A stretch of 64,000 nt of DNA from Martelella lutilitoris (GCF_016598595.1 NZ_CP066786.1:4310535-4374534); one strand, 5' to 3'. Positions 44,342 through 54,722 are shown, counted from the first letter of the stretch. Program-made: numbers and translations. Notes: generated by a model from the sequence alone, not told the origin.

Positions 44342-46168
44342 TTGGTTGAGAATTTTCATCTCTACGCCACGCTGGCAATTATCGCCGGAACCATCTTTCT
44401 CTACGCGCTTGACCGGATACCGGTCGAGAGCATCTCGCTTGGCGCGATCACGCTTCTTCTCGTGCTGTTCGGCACCTTTCCTTTCACGCCGGAGGGCAGC
44501 GAGACGGTCACGGTCGACGCGCTTCTGTCCGGTTTCGCCTCGCCGGCGCTGATCACGGTCCTGGCGCTGCTGATCGTCGGCAAGGGGCTTTTCGCCACGG
44601 ATGCGCTGGAAGGGGTCACCAACCGGATTGGCCGGATTTACGGCGGCAATCCGCGGCTGTCGATCGCCATCATTCTCGTGGTCGCCGGCGTCACGTCGGC
44701 CTTCCTGAACAATACGCCCGTGGTGGTCATCTTCATTCCAGTGCTGACCTCGCTTGCCGCCCGTTTCCGCCTGCCGGCCTATCAGATCTTCATGCCGCTC
44801 TCCTTCATCACCATTCTCGGCGGCATGACGACGATGATCGGCTCGTCGACGAACCTGATTGCCGCCGGAATGGCAGCCAAGGAGGGTCTGGAGATCGGCT
44901 TTTTCGAGATCACCGGCATGGGCATGATTCTTGCCGGCATCGGCTATCTCTACGTGTTGTTCGTCCTGCCGCGCATCCTCGGCAGCGAGCGCTCCGAGCA
45001 GAAGTCGGGTCCGGAAAGTTCCGGCACGCAGTTTCTCGGCGAGATCGTGCTGCAACCGTCCAGCCGCTTTGTCGGCGACAGCCCGCGTTCGGGCTTTTTT
45101 CCCAATCTGGCTCCGATGTCTCTGCATGCGGTGATCCGCGAAGGCACGGTCCTGCTGCCGCCCTATGATGACGACCTGGCACTGCGCGAGGGCGACCGGC
45201 TGCAGATGACCGGCGCCCGCAAATCCTTCATGGACATGCTGGCCAAAGGCGAGATCAGCCTTGCCGAGCCACCGGACGGCACGATCCCGGCCACGGAAAC
45301 CAAGGTCGGTCCGCATTATCACCTGGCAGAGGCGGTGATCGCGCCCGGCTCCCTGTTCGAGGGACGCACGGTGCGCTTCAGCGGCATCCAGCAGCGTTTC
45401 GACGTCACCGTTTTCGGCGTCCGGCGCAAAAGCCGCATGGCGCGCGCGCCGCTTGCCCAGCTCAGGTTCGAGGCCGGAGACACGCTCCTCGTCGGCGGCA
45501 ATGAAGACAACATCATGTCAATGCGGGGCAATCATGACCTGCTCTTGCTGGAACATTCTGCCGAAAGCGTGCCGCCGCGCGACAAGGCGCTGATCGCAAG
45601 CTTTCTGTTTGCGGCAATCGTCATCTTCTCGGCCACCGGGCTTTCGCCCATGGTGGTCAATTCGGTTGCCGGCGCATTGCTGATGATCGTCTTCGGCTGC
45701 CTTACCTTCCAGCAGGCGGCCCGCGCCTTCGACCGGCAGATATTCCTGCTCGTGGGCGCTTCGATCGCCATGGCCACCGCGCTCGAGGCGACGGGCGGGG
45801 CACAGCTGATCGCAGAGGGCATTGTCGGCCTCGGCGGGGGCGCCTCGGCGCCGATCATTCTGGCGTTGCTCTTCGTCGGCGTGGCATTGCTGACGAATGT
45901 GCTCTCAAACAATGCGGCAGCCGCACTCTTCATTCCCATTGCGCTCGACATGGCAAACCGCATCGGCGCGCCGCCGGAAGTCTTCGCGGCGGCCGTCATC
46001 TATGCAGCGAACTGCTCGTTTGCAACACCGATCGCCTATCAGACCAATCTGATGGTCATGGGTCCGGGCCACTACGGCTTCGGCGATTTCCTGCGCGCCG
46101 GCCTGCCGCTGATCGGCGTCATCACCGTCGCCTTCTCGCTTCTGGCGCCATGGTATTACGGGCTCTGA
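44342..46168 (+). CDS. SLC13 family permease with TrkA-C domains
   Basis: A 608-residue sodium/anion-symporter-like protein: an N-terminal membrane half (about residues 5-210), a central soluble region (about 220-420) with two TrkA-C-like segments (VLLPPYDDDLALREGDRLQMTG and APLAQLRFEAGDTLLVGG), and a C-terminal membrane half. Conserved SLC13 motifs are FLNNTPVVVIFIPVL and, near the end, TNVLSNNAAAALFIPIAL. This layout is typical of bacterial sulfate- or dicarboxylate-like permeases. I chose TTG 44342 with GAGG eight bases upstream; the frame is open to 44249 but that part is hydrophilic. Confidence 0.88.
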   Translation: MVENFHLYATLAIIAGTIFLYALDRIPVESISLGAITLLLVLFGTFPFTPEGSETVTVDALLSGFASPALITVLALLIVGKGLFATDALEGVTNRIGRIYGGNPRLSIAIILVVAGVTSAFLNNTPVVVIFIPVLTSLAARFRLPAYQIFMPLSFITILGGMTTMIGSSTNLIAAGMAAKEGLEIGFFEITGMGMILAGIGYLYVLFVLPRILGSERSEQKSGPESSGTQFLGEIVLQPSSRFVGDSPRSGFFPNLAPMSLHAVIREGTVLLPPYDDDLALREGDRLQMTGARKSFMDMLAKGEISLAEPPDGTIPATETKVGPHYHLAEAVIAPGSLFEGRTVRFSGIQQRFDVTVFGVRRKSRMARAPLAQLRFEAGDTLLVGGNEDNIMSMRGNHDLLLLEHSAESVPPRDKALIASFLFAAIVIFSATGLSPMVVNSVAGALLMIVFGCLTFQQAARAFDRQIFLLVGASIAMATALEATGGAQLIAEGIVGLGGGASAPIILALLFVGVALLTNVLSNNAAAALFIPIALDMANRIGAPPEVFAAAVIYAANCSFATPIAYQTNLMVMGPGHYGFGDFLRAGLPLIGVITVAFSLLAPWYYGL

Positions 46169-46184
46169 CACACCGGTGCGTCAG
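46165..46184. terminator. Palindromic hairpin between convergent genes
   Basis: CTGAC and CACC pair with GGTG and GTCAG, one mismatch, spanning the stops of the SLC13 and DUF2147 genes. No clear T run, so bidirectional termination is only possible. Confidence 0.35.
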
Positions 46185-46555
46185 TTCATGCTGGTCCAGT
46201 CGGCGGACCTGCAGATCAGCTTGCCGAGGACGCAACCGCGCGTGCGCATGGCCGCGCCCTCCAGCGAGATCTCCATGGAATAGGTCATGCCGCGCCTGAC
46301 ATCGCGGGCCTTGCCCTCGTAGCGGCTCTGCGAAACAGGCTCGACGTCCATGATCAGCTTGTCGCCGACCCTCTCATGGCGCGTTCCGGGCTTGACCCAG
46401 ATATTGGTGGCGCAAAGGTCCTCGCCGCAGCGGTCAACGCGCACCTGCGCCTTGCCGTCGCCGCGCGCCCAGACGCCCATGAGCTCGGAAGCTTCGGCAA
46501 GACAGGGCAAAGCCGCCATCGGAAGGGCAAACAATAGTCCGGTTCTGCTGGTCAC
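46181..46555 (-). CDS. DUF2147 family secreted protein
   Basis: A 124-residue protein with a signal peptide (residues 1-23, GLLFALPMAALPCLAEA). The DUF2147 domain starts with LMGVWARGDGKAQVRVDRCGEDLCATNIWV and ends with RTRGCVLGKLICRSADW, whose cysteines may form disulfides. The family is periplasmic and of unknown function. GTG 46555 with GAGGAG seven bases upstream is preferred over the in-frame GTG at 46570, which overlaps that site. Confidence 0.82.
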   Translation of the reverse strand: MTSRTGLLFALPMAALPCLAEASELMGVWARGDGKAQVRVDRCGEDLCATNIWVKPGTRHERVGDKLIMDVEPVSQSRYEGKARDVRRGMTYSMEISLEGAAMRTRGCVLGKLICRSADWTSMN

Positions 46556-46610
46556 TTTTGTTCTCCTCACATAACGCTATGAAGAGATACGGAAGAGCGG
46601 GCGGATTGGT

Positions 46611-47468
46611 TCAGTCGCCTGCGTTCCTATAGTCGAGGCCGATGTCGAGAACCGGCGCGGAATGGGTGAGCCAGCCGATGGAGATGAGGTCGACACCGGC
46701 TTCGGCGACAGCGCCCGCCGTTTCCGGCGTGATGCCGCCGGAGGCTTCCGTCACCGCCCGTCCGCTGACGATAGCAACCGCCCGCCTGAGCGTTTCAGGC
46801 GTCATGTTGTCGAGCAGCACGGCATCGACGCCCACATCCATCGCCTGTTCCAGCTGATCGAGCGTATCGACCTCCACCTCGATCTTCACCATATGCCCGG
46901 CGTTTTCCTTGGCGCGGAGAATGGCGGTCCTTATGTCGCCGGCAATGGCGATGTGATTGTCCTTGATCAGCACGGCATCGGCCAGCGAGAAGCGGTGATT
47001 GCCGCCGCCGCCTGCCTTGACCGCGTATTTCTCCAGCGCCCTCAGCCCCGGCGTTGTCTTGCGGGTGCAGACAATGCTGGCGCCGGTGCCGGTAACGGCA
47101 TCGACAATGCCGCGCGTGACGGTGGCGATGCCGGAAAGATGGCCGAGAAAATTGAGCGCCGTGCGCTCGCCGGTCAAAAGCGCCCGCGACGGCCCGGTGA
47201 CGGTCGCGATCGCCGCGCCGGCTGCGACTTTTTCACCGTCTCCTACATGGCGCGCCATGCGGATTTCCGGGTCGATGAGTGCAAAGGCGAGCGCCGCGGC
47301 ATCGAGCCCGGCAATCGCGCCCTCCCTGCGCGCGGCCATCACCACCGTTGAGCGATGGTCCGCGGGAATGACGGCATTCGCCGTGATGTCGCCGGCAAGG
47401 CCGAGGTCTTCCTCCAGCGCGCGGCGCACAGCGGGTTCGATGATCAGGCGGGGAAGCGGTGCCAACAT
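46611..47468 (-). CDS. nadC: Nicotinate-nucleotide pyrophosphorylase (quinolinate phosphoribosyltransferase)
   Basis: A 285-residue NadC with RKTTPGLRALEKYAVKAGGGGNHRFSLADAVLIKDNH (catalytic arginines and lysine) and VDAVLLDNMTPE, ending in the family's EASGGITPETAGAVAEAGVDLISIGWLTHSAP. It converts quinolinate and PRPP to nicotinate mononucleotide. Its ATG overlaps the nadB stop region, making nadA-nadB-nadC one operon. Confidence 0.96.
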   Translation of the reverse strand: MLAPLPRLIIEPAVRRALEEDLGLAGDITANAVIPADHRSTVVMAARREGAIAGLDAAALAFALIDPEIRMARHVGDGEKVAAGAAIATVTGPSRALLTGERTALNFLGHLSGIATVTRGIVDAVTGTGASIVCTRKTTPGLRALEKYAVKAGGGGNHRFSLADAVLIKDNHIAIAGDIRTAILRAKENAGHMVKIEVEVDTLDQLEQAMDVGVDAVLLDNMTPETLRRAVAIVSGRAVTEASGGITPETAGAVAEAGVDLISIGWLTHSAPVLDIGLDYRNAGD

Positions 47469-47469
47469 G

Positions 47470-48990
47470 TCAGGCGCTCCTTCGGCATGGGGTGTGGCAA
47501 AGCGCGTGCGCCGCGTCGAGAATCTGCGGCAGCGTCATGACCTGCCGTTCGGGCTGCGGCCGCTTCAGCGGGAAATCGCTGCGGGCATGGCCGCCGCGCG
47601 ACTCCTCCCGCCGATGGGCGAAGACGGCGATCGAAAGCGCGACCAGCGCCGGATCGGAGGCGGCCTCTTCCGCCTCGACCCGCGGCAGCAGGGCTTCCAC
47701 GGCCCGGGCGAGCCCCTCTCCCGTGCGCAACACGCCGAGCGTCTGCGAAACGATCTCCCGCACGACGCCGATCTCGGCCGGCATGGAAAGGTTGGCCGAA
47801 GGCAACGGCCGGCCCGATGCCTCTGGCAGGCGCGAGATATCGCGGGCGGCGGCAAGGCCGCACACGGCGGCTTCCAACAGCGAGTTGCTGGCAAGCCGGT
47901 TGGCGCCGTGAAGCCCGGTGGCAGCGCATTCGCCGACAGCCCAGAGGCCGGTCATGCTCGAGCGTGCGCGCTGATCGACGGCGATGCCGCCCATGGCATA
48001 GTGTTCGGCCGGGCGCACGGGAATGAGCTCTTCAGCCGGATTGAGGCCGGCTTTGGCGCAGATTGCCGAAATCGCCGGAAACCGGGCGGCAAAGCCACGT
48101 CCGAGCGCCTGTCTGGCGTCAAGATACACCCGGCCGCCGCGCCCGATCTCGGCGGCGATGGCGCGGGCGACTACGTCGCGCGGCGCAAGCTCGGCGCCAG
48201 GCGTCGCCGCGAGAAAACGCTCGCCCTTCTCGTTGACCAGCACGGCGCCCTCGCCGCGCACCGCCTCGCTGATCAGCGGCAGCGGGCGCAGATCGGCGGC
48301 AAGGGCCGTCGGGTGGAACTGGATGAATTCCATATCGGCAAGGGCGGCGCCGGCGCGGGCGGCCAGCATCACGCCCTGACCGAAATTGCCGGGCGGATTG
48401 GTGGAAATCTCATAGAGCCCGCCAAGTCCGCCGGTGGCGATCACCACCCGGCTTGCCGGAATGGTCAGCGTTTCGCCGTTCCGCGCCGCAACGAGGCCGC
48501 AGACCGCGCCGTCGGCGACAATCAGCCGCCGCACCTCGGTATCGGCCATGACGGTCACGGATGGCGTTTCCGCAACGGCCTTGGTCAGTGCGGCGATGAC
48601 GGCAGCGCCCGTCGCATCGCCGCCGGCATGCAGGATGCGCCGACGCGCATGGGCCGCTTCCAGGCCGAAGGCGAGCCGGCCATCGGCATCACGGTCGAAG
48701 ACAACGCCATGGCGCTCGAGAAAACCGATGGCCTCGGGCGCAGCGGCAAGGATCGCGTGAGCCGCCGCCCGGTCGCAAAGCCCGTCGCCTGCGGCAAGCG
48801 TGTCCTCAAGATGAAGCGCGGCGCTGTCATCATCGCCAAGGGCTGCGGCAATGCCGCCCTGGGCCCAGCCGGTGGAGGTTTCGCCGCCGGGCGTCGCCTT
48901 CGTCACCAGAGCCACCGGACGCGGCGCCAGGGCGAGAGCCGTCACCAGCCCGCCAATGCCCGAACCGATGACGACGACGGGCGCGCTCAT
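47470..48990 (-). CDS. nadB: L-aspartate oxidase
   Basis: A 506-residue flavoprotein with FAD motif [17 protein letters not shown] (residues 5-21), [21 protein letters not shown], and the succinate-dehydrogenase-family active region [16 protein letters not shown] and [12 protein letters not shown]. It oxidises aspartate to iminoaspartate for NadA. The ATG at 48990 overlaps the nadA stop (ATGA). A frame open to 49377 lies over nadA and is not used. Confidence 0.96.
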   Translation of the reverse strand: MSAPVVVIGSGIGGLVTALALAPRPVALVTKATPGGETSTGWAQGGIAAALGDDDSAALHLEDTLAAGDGLCDRAAAHAILAAAPEAIGFLERHGVVFDRDADGRLAFGLEAAHARRRILHAGGDATGAAVIAALTKAVAETPSVTVMADTEVRRLIVADGAVCGLVAARNGETLTIPASRVVIATGGLGGLYEISTNPPGNFGQGVMLAARAGAALADMEFIQFHPTALAADLRPLPLISEAVRGEGAVLVNEKGERFLAATPGAELAPRDVVARAIAAEIGRGGRVYLDARQALGRGFAARFPAISAICAKAGLNPAEELIPVRPAEHYAMGGIAVDQRARSSMTGLWAVGECAATGLHGANRLASNSLLEAAVCGLAAARDISRLPEASGRPLPSANLSMPAEIGVVREIVSQTLGVLRTGEGLARAVEALLPRVEAEEAASDPALVALSIAVFAHRREESRGGHARSDFPLKRPQPERQVMTLPQILDAAHALCHTPCRRSA

Positions 48991-49958
48991 ACCGCGAGCA
49001 TCCGTTCGACAGCGCGCCGCGCATCGGCGGCGATCGCCGGGTCGACTGTGACTTCGTGGCGGTTTTCTTCCAGAGCAGCGCGGATATTGGCAAGCGAGAT
49101 GCGCTTCATGTGCGGACAGAGATTGCAGGGCCGGACAAAATCGACATCGGGATGCTGGACGGAAACATTGTCGCTCATCGAGCATTCTGTCAGCAGCACC
49201 ACGCGGCCGGGCTTCGCCAAACCGACATAATCCGACATGCCGGCGGTCGAACCGGAGAAATCGGCCTCGGCAACGACATCGGGCGGGCATTCGGGATGGG
49301 CGATGATGGTCACGCCCGGCCAGGCGGCGCGCATCTCGCGCACATCGTCCGTGGTGAAAAGCTCGTGCACCTCGCAATGCCCGTGCCAGGCGATCAGCTC
49401 GACATCGGTCTCGCGCGCGATGTTCTTGGCGAGATATTCATCCGGCAGCATCAGCACCTTCGGCACGCCGAGGGATTCCACCACCTTTTTCGCGTTGCCG
49501 GAGGTGCAGCAGATGTCCGACACGGCTTTGACGGCGGCCGACGTGTTCACATAGGTGACCACCGGCACGCCGGGATGGGCCTGACGCAGAAGCGCGATGT
49601 CCTCCGGCGTGATCGAATCCGCGAGCGAGCAGCCGGCGCGCAGATCGGGGATCAGCACCGTCTTTTCCGGGTTCAGCAGCTTGGCGGTCTCGGCCATGAA
49701 ATGCACGCCGGCCAGCACGATCACATCGGCCTCGACCTTGGTCGCCTCGCGCGCCAGCGCCAGGCTGTCGCCGACGATATCCGCCACGCCATGGAAAATC
49801 TCCGGCGTCTGGTAGTTATGCGCCAGAATGACGGCGTTTTTTTCCTTTTTGAGGCGCAGGATGGCGTCGATATCGTTCTCGAAGGAAAGCCATTCCGCTT
49901 TCGGCACGACATGGGCGACGCGGTCATAGAGCGCGGCGGCAGAGAGGGGAGCATTCAT
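48987..49958 (-). CDS. nadA: Quinolinate synthase
   Basis: A 323-residue NadA with the [4Fe-4S] cysteines in [10 protein letters not shown], the CC of [17 protein letters not shown] and CNLCPHMKR. It condenses iminoaspartate with dihydroxyacetone phosphate to quinolinate. ATG 49958 has GAGGACG upstream; an in-frame ATG at 50006 would add 16 residues and lacks a good site. The likely NadQ operator is 51 bases upstream of the chosen start. Confidence 0.96.
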   Translation of the reverse strand: MNAPLSAAALYDRVAHVVPKAEWLSFENDIDAILRLKKEKNAVILAHNYQTPEIFHGVADIVGDSLALAREATKVEADVIVLAGVHFMAETAKLLNPEKTVLIPDLRAGCSLADSITPEDIALLRQAHPGVPVVTYVNTSAAVKAVSDICCTSGNAKKVVESLGVPKVLMLPDEYLAKNIARETDVELIAWHGHCEVHELFTTDDVREMRAAWPGVTIIAHPECPPDVVAEADFSGSTAGMSDYVGLAKPGRVVLLTECSMSDNVSVQHPDVDFVRPCNLCPHMKRISLANIRAALEENRHEVTVDPAIAADARRAVERMLAV

Positions 49959-50008
49959 CGACACGTCCTCCTGATGGGGGGCAGGTTGCCCAGTTTGTCG
50001 ATCCATTA

Positions 50009-50025
50009 ATACTCAATTAGAGTAT
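50009..50025. promoter_or_regulatory. Candidate NadQ/NrtR operator before nadA
   Basis: ATACTC and GAGTAT form 6-bp arms around AATTA, directly before nadABC and just after the stop of the adjacent NAD-type regulator gene. It is the only clear palindrome in the interval. Placement supports repression of NAD synthesis genes; the sequence-to-regulator link is inferred. Confidence 0.6.
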
Positions 50026-50114
50026 ATCTATGCTGGAGTCATAGTCGCATGTCGTCGCAATGTCAAATTCGGTGTCCGGGACATGCTTCGACGAAGCTGT
50101 GGGTGACGGTCGGA

Positions 50115-51017
50115 CTACATCCGCGCAACGGGAAGCCTCGAGCCGGATAGCGCTCGTTCCTCGCGCACGGCGTGGCGGTAGCGGAAGAGCTTGGCCGGGC
50201 GGCCGCCGGTTCCGGCGGTCGTCTCGCCCGTCTCCTCAATCAGCCGCTGCTGGTCGATCTGGCGGCGGAAATTCGACTTGTGGAGCGTCAGCCCCGCGAG
50301 CGCCTCGACGCCCTTTTGCAGCTGAAGAAGGGTGAAGCATTCTGGCATCAGCTCGAAGATTACCGGCCGGTATTTGATCTTGGCGCGCAGCCGGGCAATG
50401 CCGGTGGCAAGGATGCGCCGGTGGTCGGCGGCCATCGGTCTTCCGAACCAGAAGGCCGGCGCAAGGCCCGCCTCGGCGATCAGTCCGGCCTCATACATCA
50501 GCTCGTAGCGCTGCAGCACCAGTTCCTCGTTCCAGGCCATGCCGTTGAGCCCGAAGGCGAAGTCCAGCCGGTGGCTGCGCGCGGCCCGGCCGGGCCGTTC
50601 GCTCATCGCCCACTGGCCGAGCATGTCCGTCACCTGTTCAAGGATTTCCGGCCTGCCGGCGCGCAGGTCCTCCCAGGGAAAATAGGCGTACCAATCCTTC
50701 CACAGCGGTCCGCCGCTTCCCGGCGGCGGCTGTTCGCGCACCAGACCCAGATAGCTGATCGAGATCGTCCGGTGGTCGCCGGGATCGAAACCGCGATCAC
50801 GGTCGGCGAAGGTGTAGAGCTGTTCGAGATAGCCGACAGGATGGCCCGTCTGGCTTTCCACCCAGGCGCGCAGTCCGGCCTGCAGGCTGCTGTGCGCGCT
50901 TTCAAAGGGTCCGGAGGGCAGGGCCTTTCCCATCGCGACCGTCATCACCCGCGGCGCGTCGTCGGTCAGCGCGGTCAGAACGGCAATCAGTTCGGGATGG
51001 GCAAGGGCCTCGGTCAC
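50115..51017 (-). CDS. nadQ: NadQ/NrtR-type Nudix-related transcriptional regulator
   Basis: A 300-residue regulator. A Nudix-like N-terminal domain (about residues 5-210) without the full catalytic Nudix box is followed by a winged HTH with LTLHKSNFRRQIDQQRLIEETGETTAGTGGRPAKLFRYR, the family's DNA-binding signature. Such proteins sense NAD-related nucleotides and repress NAD genes; in alphaproteobacteria this group is called NadQ. It lies just upstream of nadA on the same strand with the palindrome at 50009-50025 between. GTG start at 51017 with GGAG six bases upstream. Confidence 0.82.
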   Translation of the reverse strand: MTEALAHPELIAVLTALTDDAPRVMTVAMGKALPSGPFESAHSSLQAGLRAWVESQTGHPVGYLEQLYTFADRDRGFDPGDHRTISISYLGLVREQPPPGSGGPLWKDWYAYFPWEDLRAGRPEILEQVTDMLGQWAMSERPGRAARSHRLDFAFGLNGMAWNEELVLQRYELMYEAGLIAEAGLAPAFWFGRPMAADHRRILATGIARLRAKIKYRPVIFELMPECFTLLQLQKGVEALAGLTLHKSNFRRQIDQQRLIEETGETTAGTGGRPAKLFRYRHAVREERALSGSRLPVARM

Positions 51018-51084
51018 GGGCGCTCCGCTGGTTGGGCTTCATCCATGGGCCTAACACCGAATGGCGGCATCGCCAAGCCAGGCG

Positions 51085-51603
51085 TCAGATGCAGATTGCC
51101 GCAAGACGGGGCCGCACACGCTCGTCAATCGTATCCAGCACCTCTGCCGGAAACCATCTTGCATCATGCACCTCATCCGGGTCCGGCGACAGCGTGCCCG
51201 AGACCCGCGCCGCAAAGCGGATGTCGAGATGATAGTGCTCGGGCTCGCGCTTCTTCGGGTTTTCGGGAATGCGGTGCAGGTCGATGCTGACCGGGTCGGC
51301 CTCGGGCGGAAGCGCGGCGACCAGTCCCGTCTCTTCCGCGCATTCGCGACATGCGGCCTGACGAACGGTTTCGCCCGCATCCACATGGCCGCCCGGCTGA
51401 AACCATTTGCCTGTTGCCTTGTGGTGGATGAGCGCAGTCTGCGCAAGATCGTCCGACAGCGCGAAAAGCGATGCCGTGACGTGAACAGGGTAAACGTCGC
51501 GCCTTGTATAGTCCTGCGGACCTCTGATAAAATCGGAGTAGAATGACAGCCAACGCGCGTCATAGCGGTCAACCAAGCGGCTAACTTCCTGGTTCAAGGT
51601 CAC
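51085..51603 (-). CDS. NUDIX hydrolase
   Basis: A 172-residue protein with a complete Nudix box GGHVDAGETVRQAACRECAEETGL (GX5EX7REUXEEXGU) near residues 70-93. It would hydrolyse a nucleoside diphosphate derivative; the substrate is unknown. GTG 51603 has AAAGGA nine bases before it; ATG 51645 and TTG 51681 are in frame without such a site. It is 68 bases upstream of nadQ on the same strand. Confidence 0.85.
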   Translation of the reverse strand: MTLNQEVSRLVDRYDARWLSFYSDFIRGPQDYTRRDVYPVHVTASLFALSDDLAQTALIHHKATGKWFQPGGHVDAGETVRQAACRECAEETGLVAALPPEADPVSIDLHRIPENPKKREPEHYHLDIRFAARVSGTLSPDPDEVHDARWFPAEVLDTIDERVRPRLAAICI

Positions 51604-52049
51604 GTTTTGCGGTCCTTTTGAATAACAAACGTCAATTTGTTGCATGACGGAACGGTTTTCTGCCGCCACCGCGGAAAGCAATCATCCTAAAGAGAGAAAC
51701 CGCAGCGAGGAAACAGAATTGCGCCGGAGCCGCCTTATTTTTATGAAAACGAGACTTCGGTGAATTTAAAAGCTTTTTCAGGTGTTTGACGATTGTTCAA
51801 ATCGCCGGGGCACAAGCTTTTTGATTGCATGGTCAAAAAAAAACGATAGTCTCGCCATCAGTGTGGCAGCCGTTGTTGGGAACGGGGCCACGCGCTTGAC
51901 TTTCGTGCGCGCCAGGGCAACTGCAACGATGCCGGCTGACGCCCGATACGGCTTTGATCCGTCGCGGCTGACATGTTTTCTGGCGGCGGCGCGGGTTTCA
52001 CGGAGGATCCGGTTTCATGAAAACCGGTCCGATGACCAACAAGGGGAAA
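51604..52049. other. Promoter region before the dipeptide ABC operon
   Basis: A 446-base gap between a divergent NUDIX gene and the binding-protein gene. It has a CGATT/AATCG inverted repeat (51790-51804) and nine A in a row at 51835-51843. No gene, RNA or convincing promoter box could be read. Confidence 0.5.
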
Positions 52050-53648
52050 ATGATGAAAAAACTGAAGGCTTTGGCGCTCGCCACGAGCTTCTTCGTCGCG
52101 CTTGGCGGTGCGGCCAGCGCGAAGACTCTTGTCTATTGTTCGGAAGGTTCGCCCGAGGGCTTTGATCCGGCGCCTTATACGTCCGGCACGACCTTCGACG
52201 CTGCCTCGCGCACCGTCTACAACCGTCTTGCCGAATTCAAGCACGGCTCCACCGAAGTCGAGCCGGGCCTTGCCGAGAGCTGGGACGTTTCCGATGACGG
52301 ACTGGAATACACATTCCACCTGCGACCGGGCGTCAAGTTCCAGACCACCGATTATTTCACGCCGACGCGCGAGATGAATGCCGACGACGTCATCTTCTCG
52401 TTCATGCGCCAGATGGACGAGCAGAGCCCCTGGTATCAGTATGCGCCGGGCATTTCCTGGGAATATTTCAACGGCATGTCGATGCCGGACCTGATCGAAA
52501 GCATCGAAAAGGTCGATGACATGACGGTCAAGTTCGTGCTCACGCGTCCCGAGGCGCCGATGATCGCCAACCTTGCCATGGACTTCGCCTCGATCGTCTC
52601 CAAGGAATATGCCGATCAGCTCGCAGAAGCCGGCACGATGGAGCAGTTCAACCAGAAGCCGGTCGGGACGGGTCCGTTCACCTTCGTGAACTACCAGCAG
52701 GATGCCGTCATCCGCTACAAGGCCAATCCGGACTACTTCAAGGGCCAGGAAGAAATCGACAACCTGATCTTCGCGATCACCACCGATGCCGCCGTGCGCC
52801 GCCAGAAGCTCGAAGCCGGCGAATGCCACATCATGCCCTATCCGTCGCCTGCCGATCTCGAGGCTCTGGAAGCCAATGACGATCTGACCGTCATGGAAAA
52901 GGAAGGCCTGAACGTCGGCTACCTCGCCTACAACACCAAGGTCGCCCCCTTCGACAATCCGAAGGTCCGGAAGGCCCTGAACATGGCAATCGACAAGCAG
53001 GCCATTCTGGAATCGGTCTTCCAGGGCGCCGGCGAAGTGGCCAAGAACCCGATCCCGCCGACCATGTGGTCCTATAACGATGCCGTTGAGGACGACCCCT
53101 ACGATCCGGAAGGCGCAAAGGCCATGCTGGAAGCAGAAGGCGTGACCGATCTTTCGATGAAGATCTGGGCGATGCCGGTACAGCGTCCGTATAACCCGAA
53201 CGCGCGCCGCATGGCCGAGCTGATGCAGGCCGACCTGGCGGAAGTCGGCGTGGACGCCGAAGTCGTTTCCTATGAATGGGGCGAATATCTGGCCCGTTCG
53301 TCGGCTGAAGATCGTGACGGCGCCGTGCTTCTCGGCTGGACCGGCGACAACGGCGACCCGGACAACTTCCTCGCCGTCCTGCTCGGCTGCGACGCTGTCG
53401 GCGGCTCCAACCGCGCGCAGTGGTGCTACCAGCCCTTCGAGGACCTGATCCAGAAGGCCAAGGTCACCTCCGACACCGAGGAGCGCACCGCGCTTTATGA
53501 AGAGGCCCAGGTCGTCTTCAAGGAACAGGCACCGTGGAACACGATCGCCCATTCCAAGGTGTTCATGCCGATGTCGACCGCCGTCGAAGGCTTCGTCATG
53601 GATCCGCTGGGTTACCACCGCTTCGACGATGTGACCATCAACGAATAA
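52050..53648 (+). CDS. Dipeptide/oligopeptide-type ABC transporter substrate-binding protein
   Basis: A 532-residue SBP_bac_5 binder. The signal peptide (residues 1-25, ending GGAASA) is followed by the family opening KTLVYCSEGSPEGFDPAPYTSGTTFDAASRTVYNRL, then GTGPFTF near residue 210. DppA-like size and features suggest dipeptide or haem-type ligands. GGGG lies just before tandem ATGs (52050, 52053). It heads a five-gene operon with two permeases and two ATPases. Confidence 0.93.
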   Translation: MMKKLKALALATSFFVALGGAASAKTLVYCSEGSPEGFDPAPYTSGTTFDAASRTVYNRLAEFKHGSTEVEPGLAESWDVSDDGLEYTFHLRPGVKFQTTDYFTPTREMNADDVIFSFMRQMDEQSPWYQYAPGISWEYFNGMSMPDLIESIEKVDDMTVKFVLTRPEAPMIANLAMDFASIVSKEYADQLAEAGTMEQFNQKPVGTGPFTFVNYQQDAVIRYKANPDYFKGQEEIDNLIFAITTDAAVRRQKLEAGECHIMPYPSPADLEALEANDDLTVMEKEGLNVGYLAYNTKVAPFDNPKVRKALNMAIDKQAILESVFQGAGEVAKNPIPPTMWSYNDAVEDDPYDPEGAKAMLEAEGVTDLSMKIWAMPVQRPYNPNARRMAELMQADLAEVGVDAEVVSYEWGEYLARSSAEDRDGAVLLGWTGDNGDPDNFLAVLLGCDAVGGSNRAQWCYQPFEDLIQKAKVTSDTEERTALYEEAQVVFKEQAPWNTIAHSKVFMPMSTAVEGFVMDPLGYHRFDDVTINE

Positions 53649-53714
53649 GAATAAACGTTCAAGCTTGGGGGCCGGTCAAACCCGGCCCCTTCGCAATCAA
53701 GGCGTCATCGCGTT

Positions 53715-54722
53715 ATGCTCAGATTTCTCTTCAGCAAGCTGCTGCTGATCGTCCCGACCTTTATCGGGATCACCATTGTTGCCTTCGGTTTTGTGCGCGT
53801 GCTGCCCGGCGATCCCGTCCTGCTTCTGGCCGGTGAACGCGGCATGGACCCCGACCGTTACCAGGCGCTTCTTCATCAATTCGGCTATGACCGACCGATC
53901 GTCGTCCAGTATCTCGACTATGTCTGGGGCCTGCTGCACGGCGATTTCGGCATTTCGATCTCGACCAAGCAGCCGGTGTTCCAGGAATTCCTGAACCTGT
54001 TTCCGGCGACCGCGGAGCTCGCCATCTGCGCCATGCTGCTGGCCATCATCATCGGCATTCCCGCCGGCATCCTCTCTGCCGTCAAGCGCGGTTCGGTGTT
54101 CGATCAGGCAACCATGGGCATTGCGCTCACCGGTTATTCCATGCCGATCTTCTGGTGGGGCCTGCTGCTGATCATTCTGTTTTCCGGCATTCTCGGCTGG
54201 ACGCCGGTCTCCGGCCGGATCTCGCTTCTCTACTATTTCCCTTCGGTGACCGGCTTCATGACGATCGACTCGCTGCTTTCGGGCGAAAAAGGCGCGTTTA
54301 CCTCCGCGCTCTCGCATCTGATCCTGCCGTCAATCGTGCTGGCCACCATTCCGCTCGCCGTCATCGCGCGGCAGACGCGCTCGGCCATGCTGGAAGTGCT
54401 CGGCGAGGACTATGTGCGTACGGCGCGCGCCAAGGGGCTTTCGGCAAAGCGCGTCATCGGCGTTCATGCGCTCAGAAACGCGATGATCCCGGTCATCACC
54501 ACGATCGGTCTGCAGATCGGCATGCTGATGGCCGGCGCGATCCTGACGGAGACGATCTTCTCCTGGCCGGGCATCGGCAAGTGGATGATCGATTCGATCT
54601 CCCGGCGCGACTATCCGGTCGTGCAAGGCGGGCTGGTGCTGATTGCCGCCCTCGTCATGTTCGTCAATCTCGTGGTCGACCTGCTCTACGGTCTGATCAA
54701 CCCCCGTATCCGTCACCAGTAG
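53715..54722 (+). CDS. Dipeptide-type ABC transporter permease (DppB-like)
   Basis: A 335-residue inner-membrane permease with about six helices. It has the DppB opening MLRFLFSKLLLIVPTFIGITIVAF, then the EAA-like loop VRTARAKGLSAKRVIGVHALRNAMIPVIT near residue 240 that contacts the ATPases. Second gene of the operon. Confidence 0.95.
   Translation: MLRFLFSKLLLIVPTFIGITIVAFGFVRVLPGDPVLLLAGERGMDPDRYQALLHQFGYDRPIVVQYLDYVWGLLHGDFGISISTKQPVFQEFLNLFPATAELAICAMLLAIIIGIPAGILSAVKRGSVFDQATMGIALTGYSMPIFWWGLLLIILFSGILGWTPVSGRISLLYYFPSVTGFMTIDSLLSGEKGAFTSALSHLILPSIVLATIPLAVIARQTRSAMLEVLGEDYVRTARAKGLSAKRVIGVHALRNAMIPVITTIGLQIGMLMAGAILTETIFSWPGIGKWMIDSISRRDYPVVQGGLVLIAALVMFVNLVVDLLYGLINPRIRHQ

Noticed and set aside
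46999..49230. 743-codon open frame antisense to nadC and nadB
   Set aside because: Shadow of two certain enzymes; low-complexity residues and no start signals.
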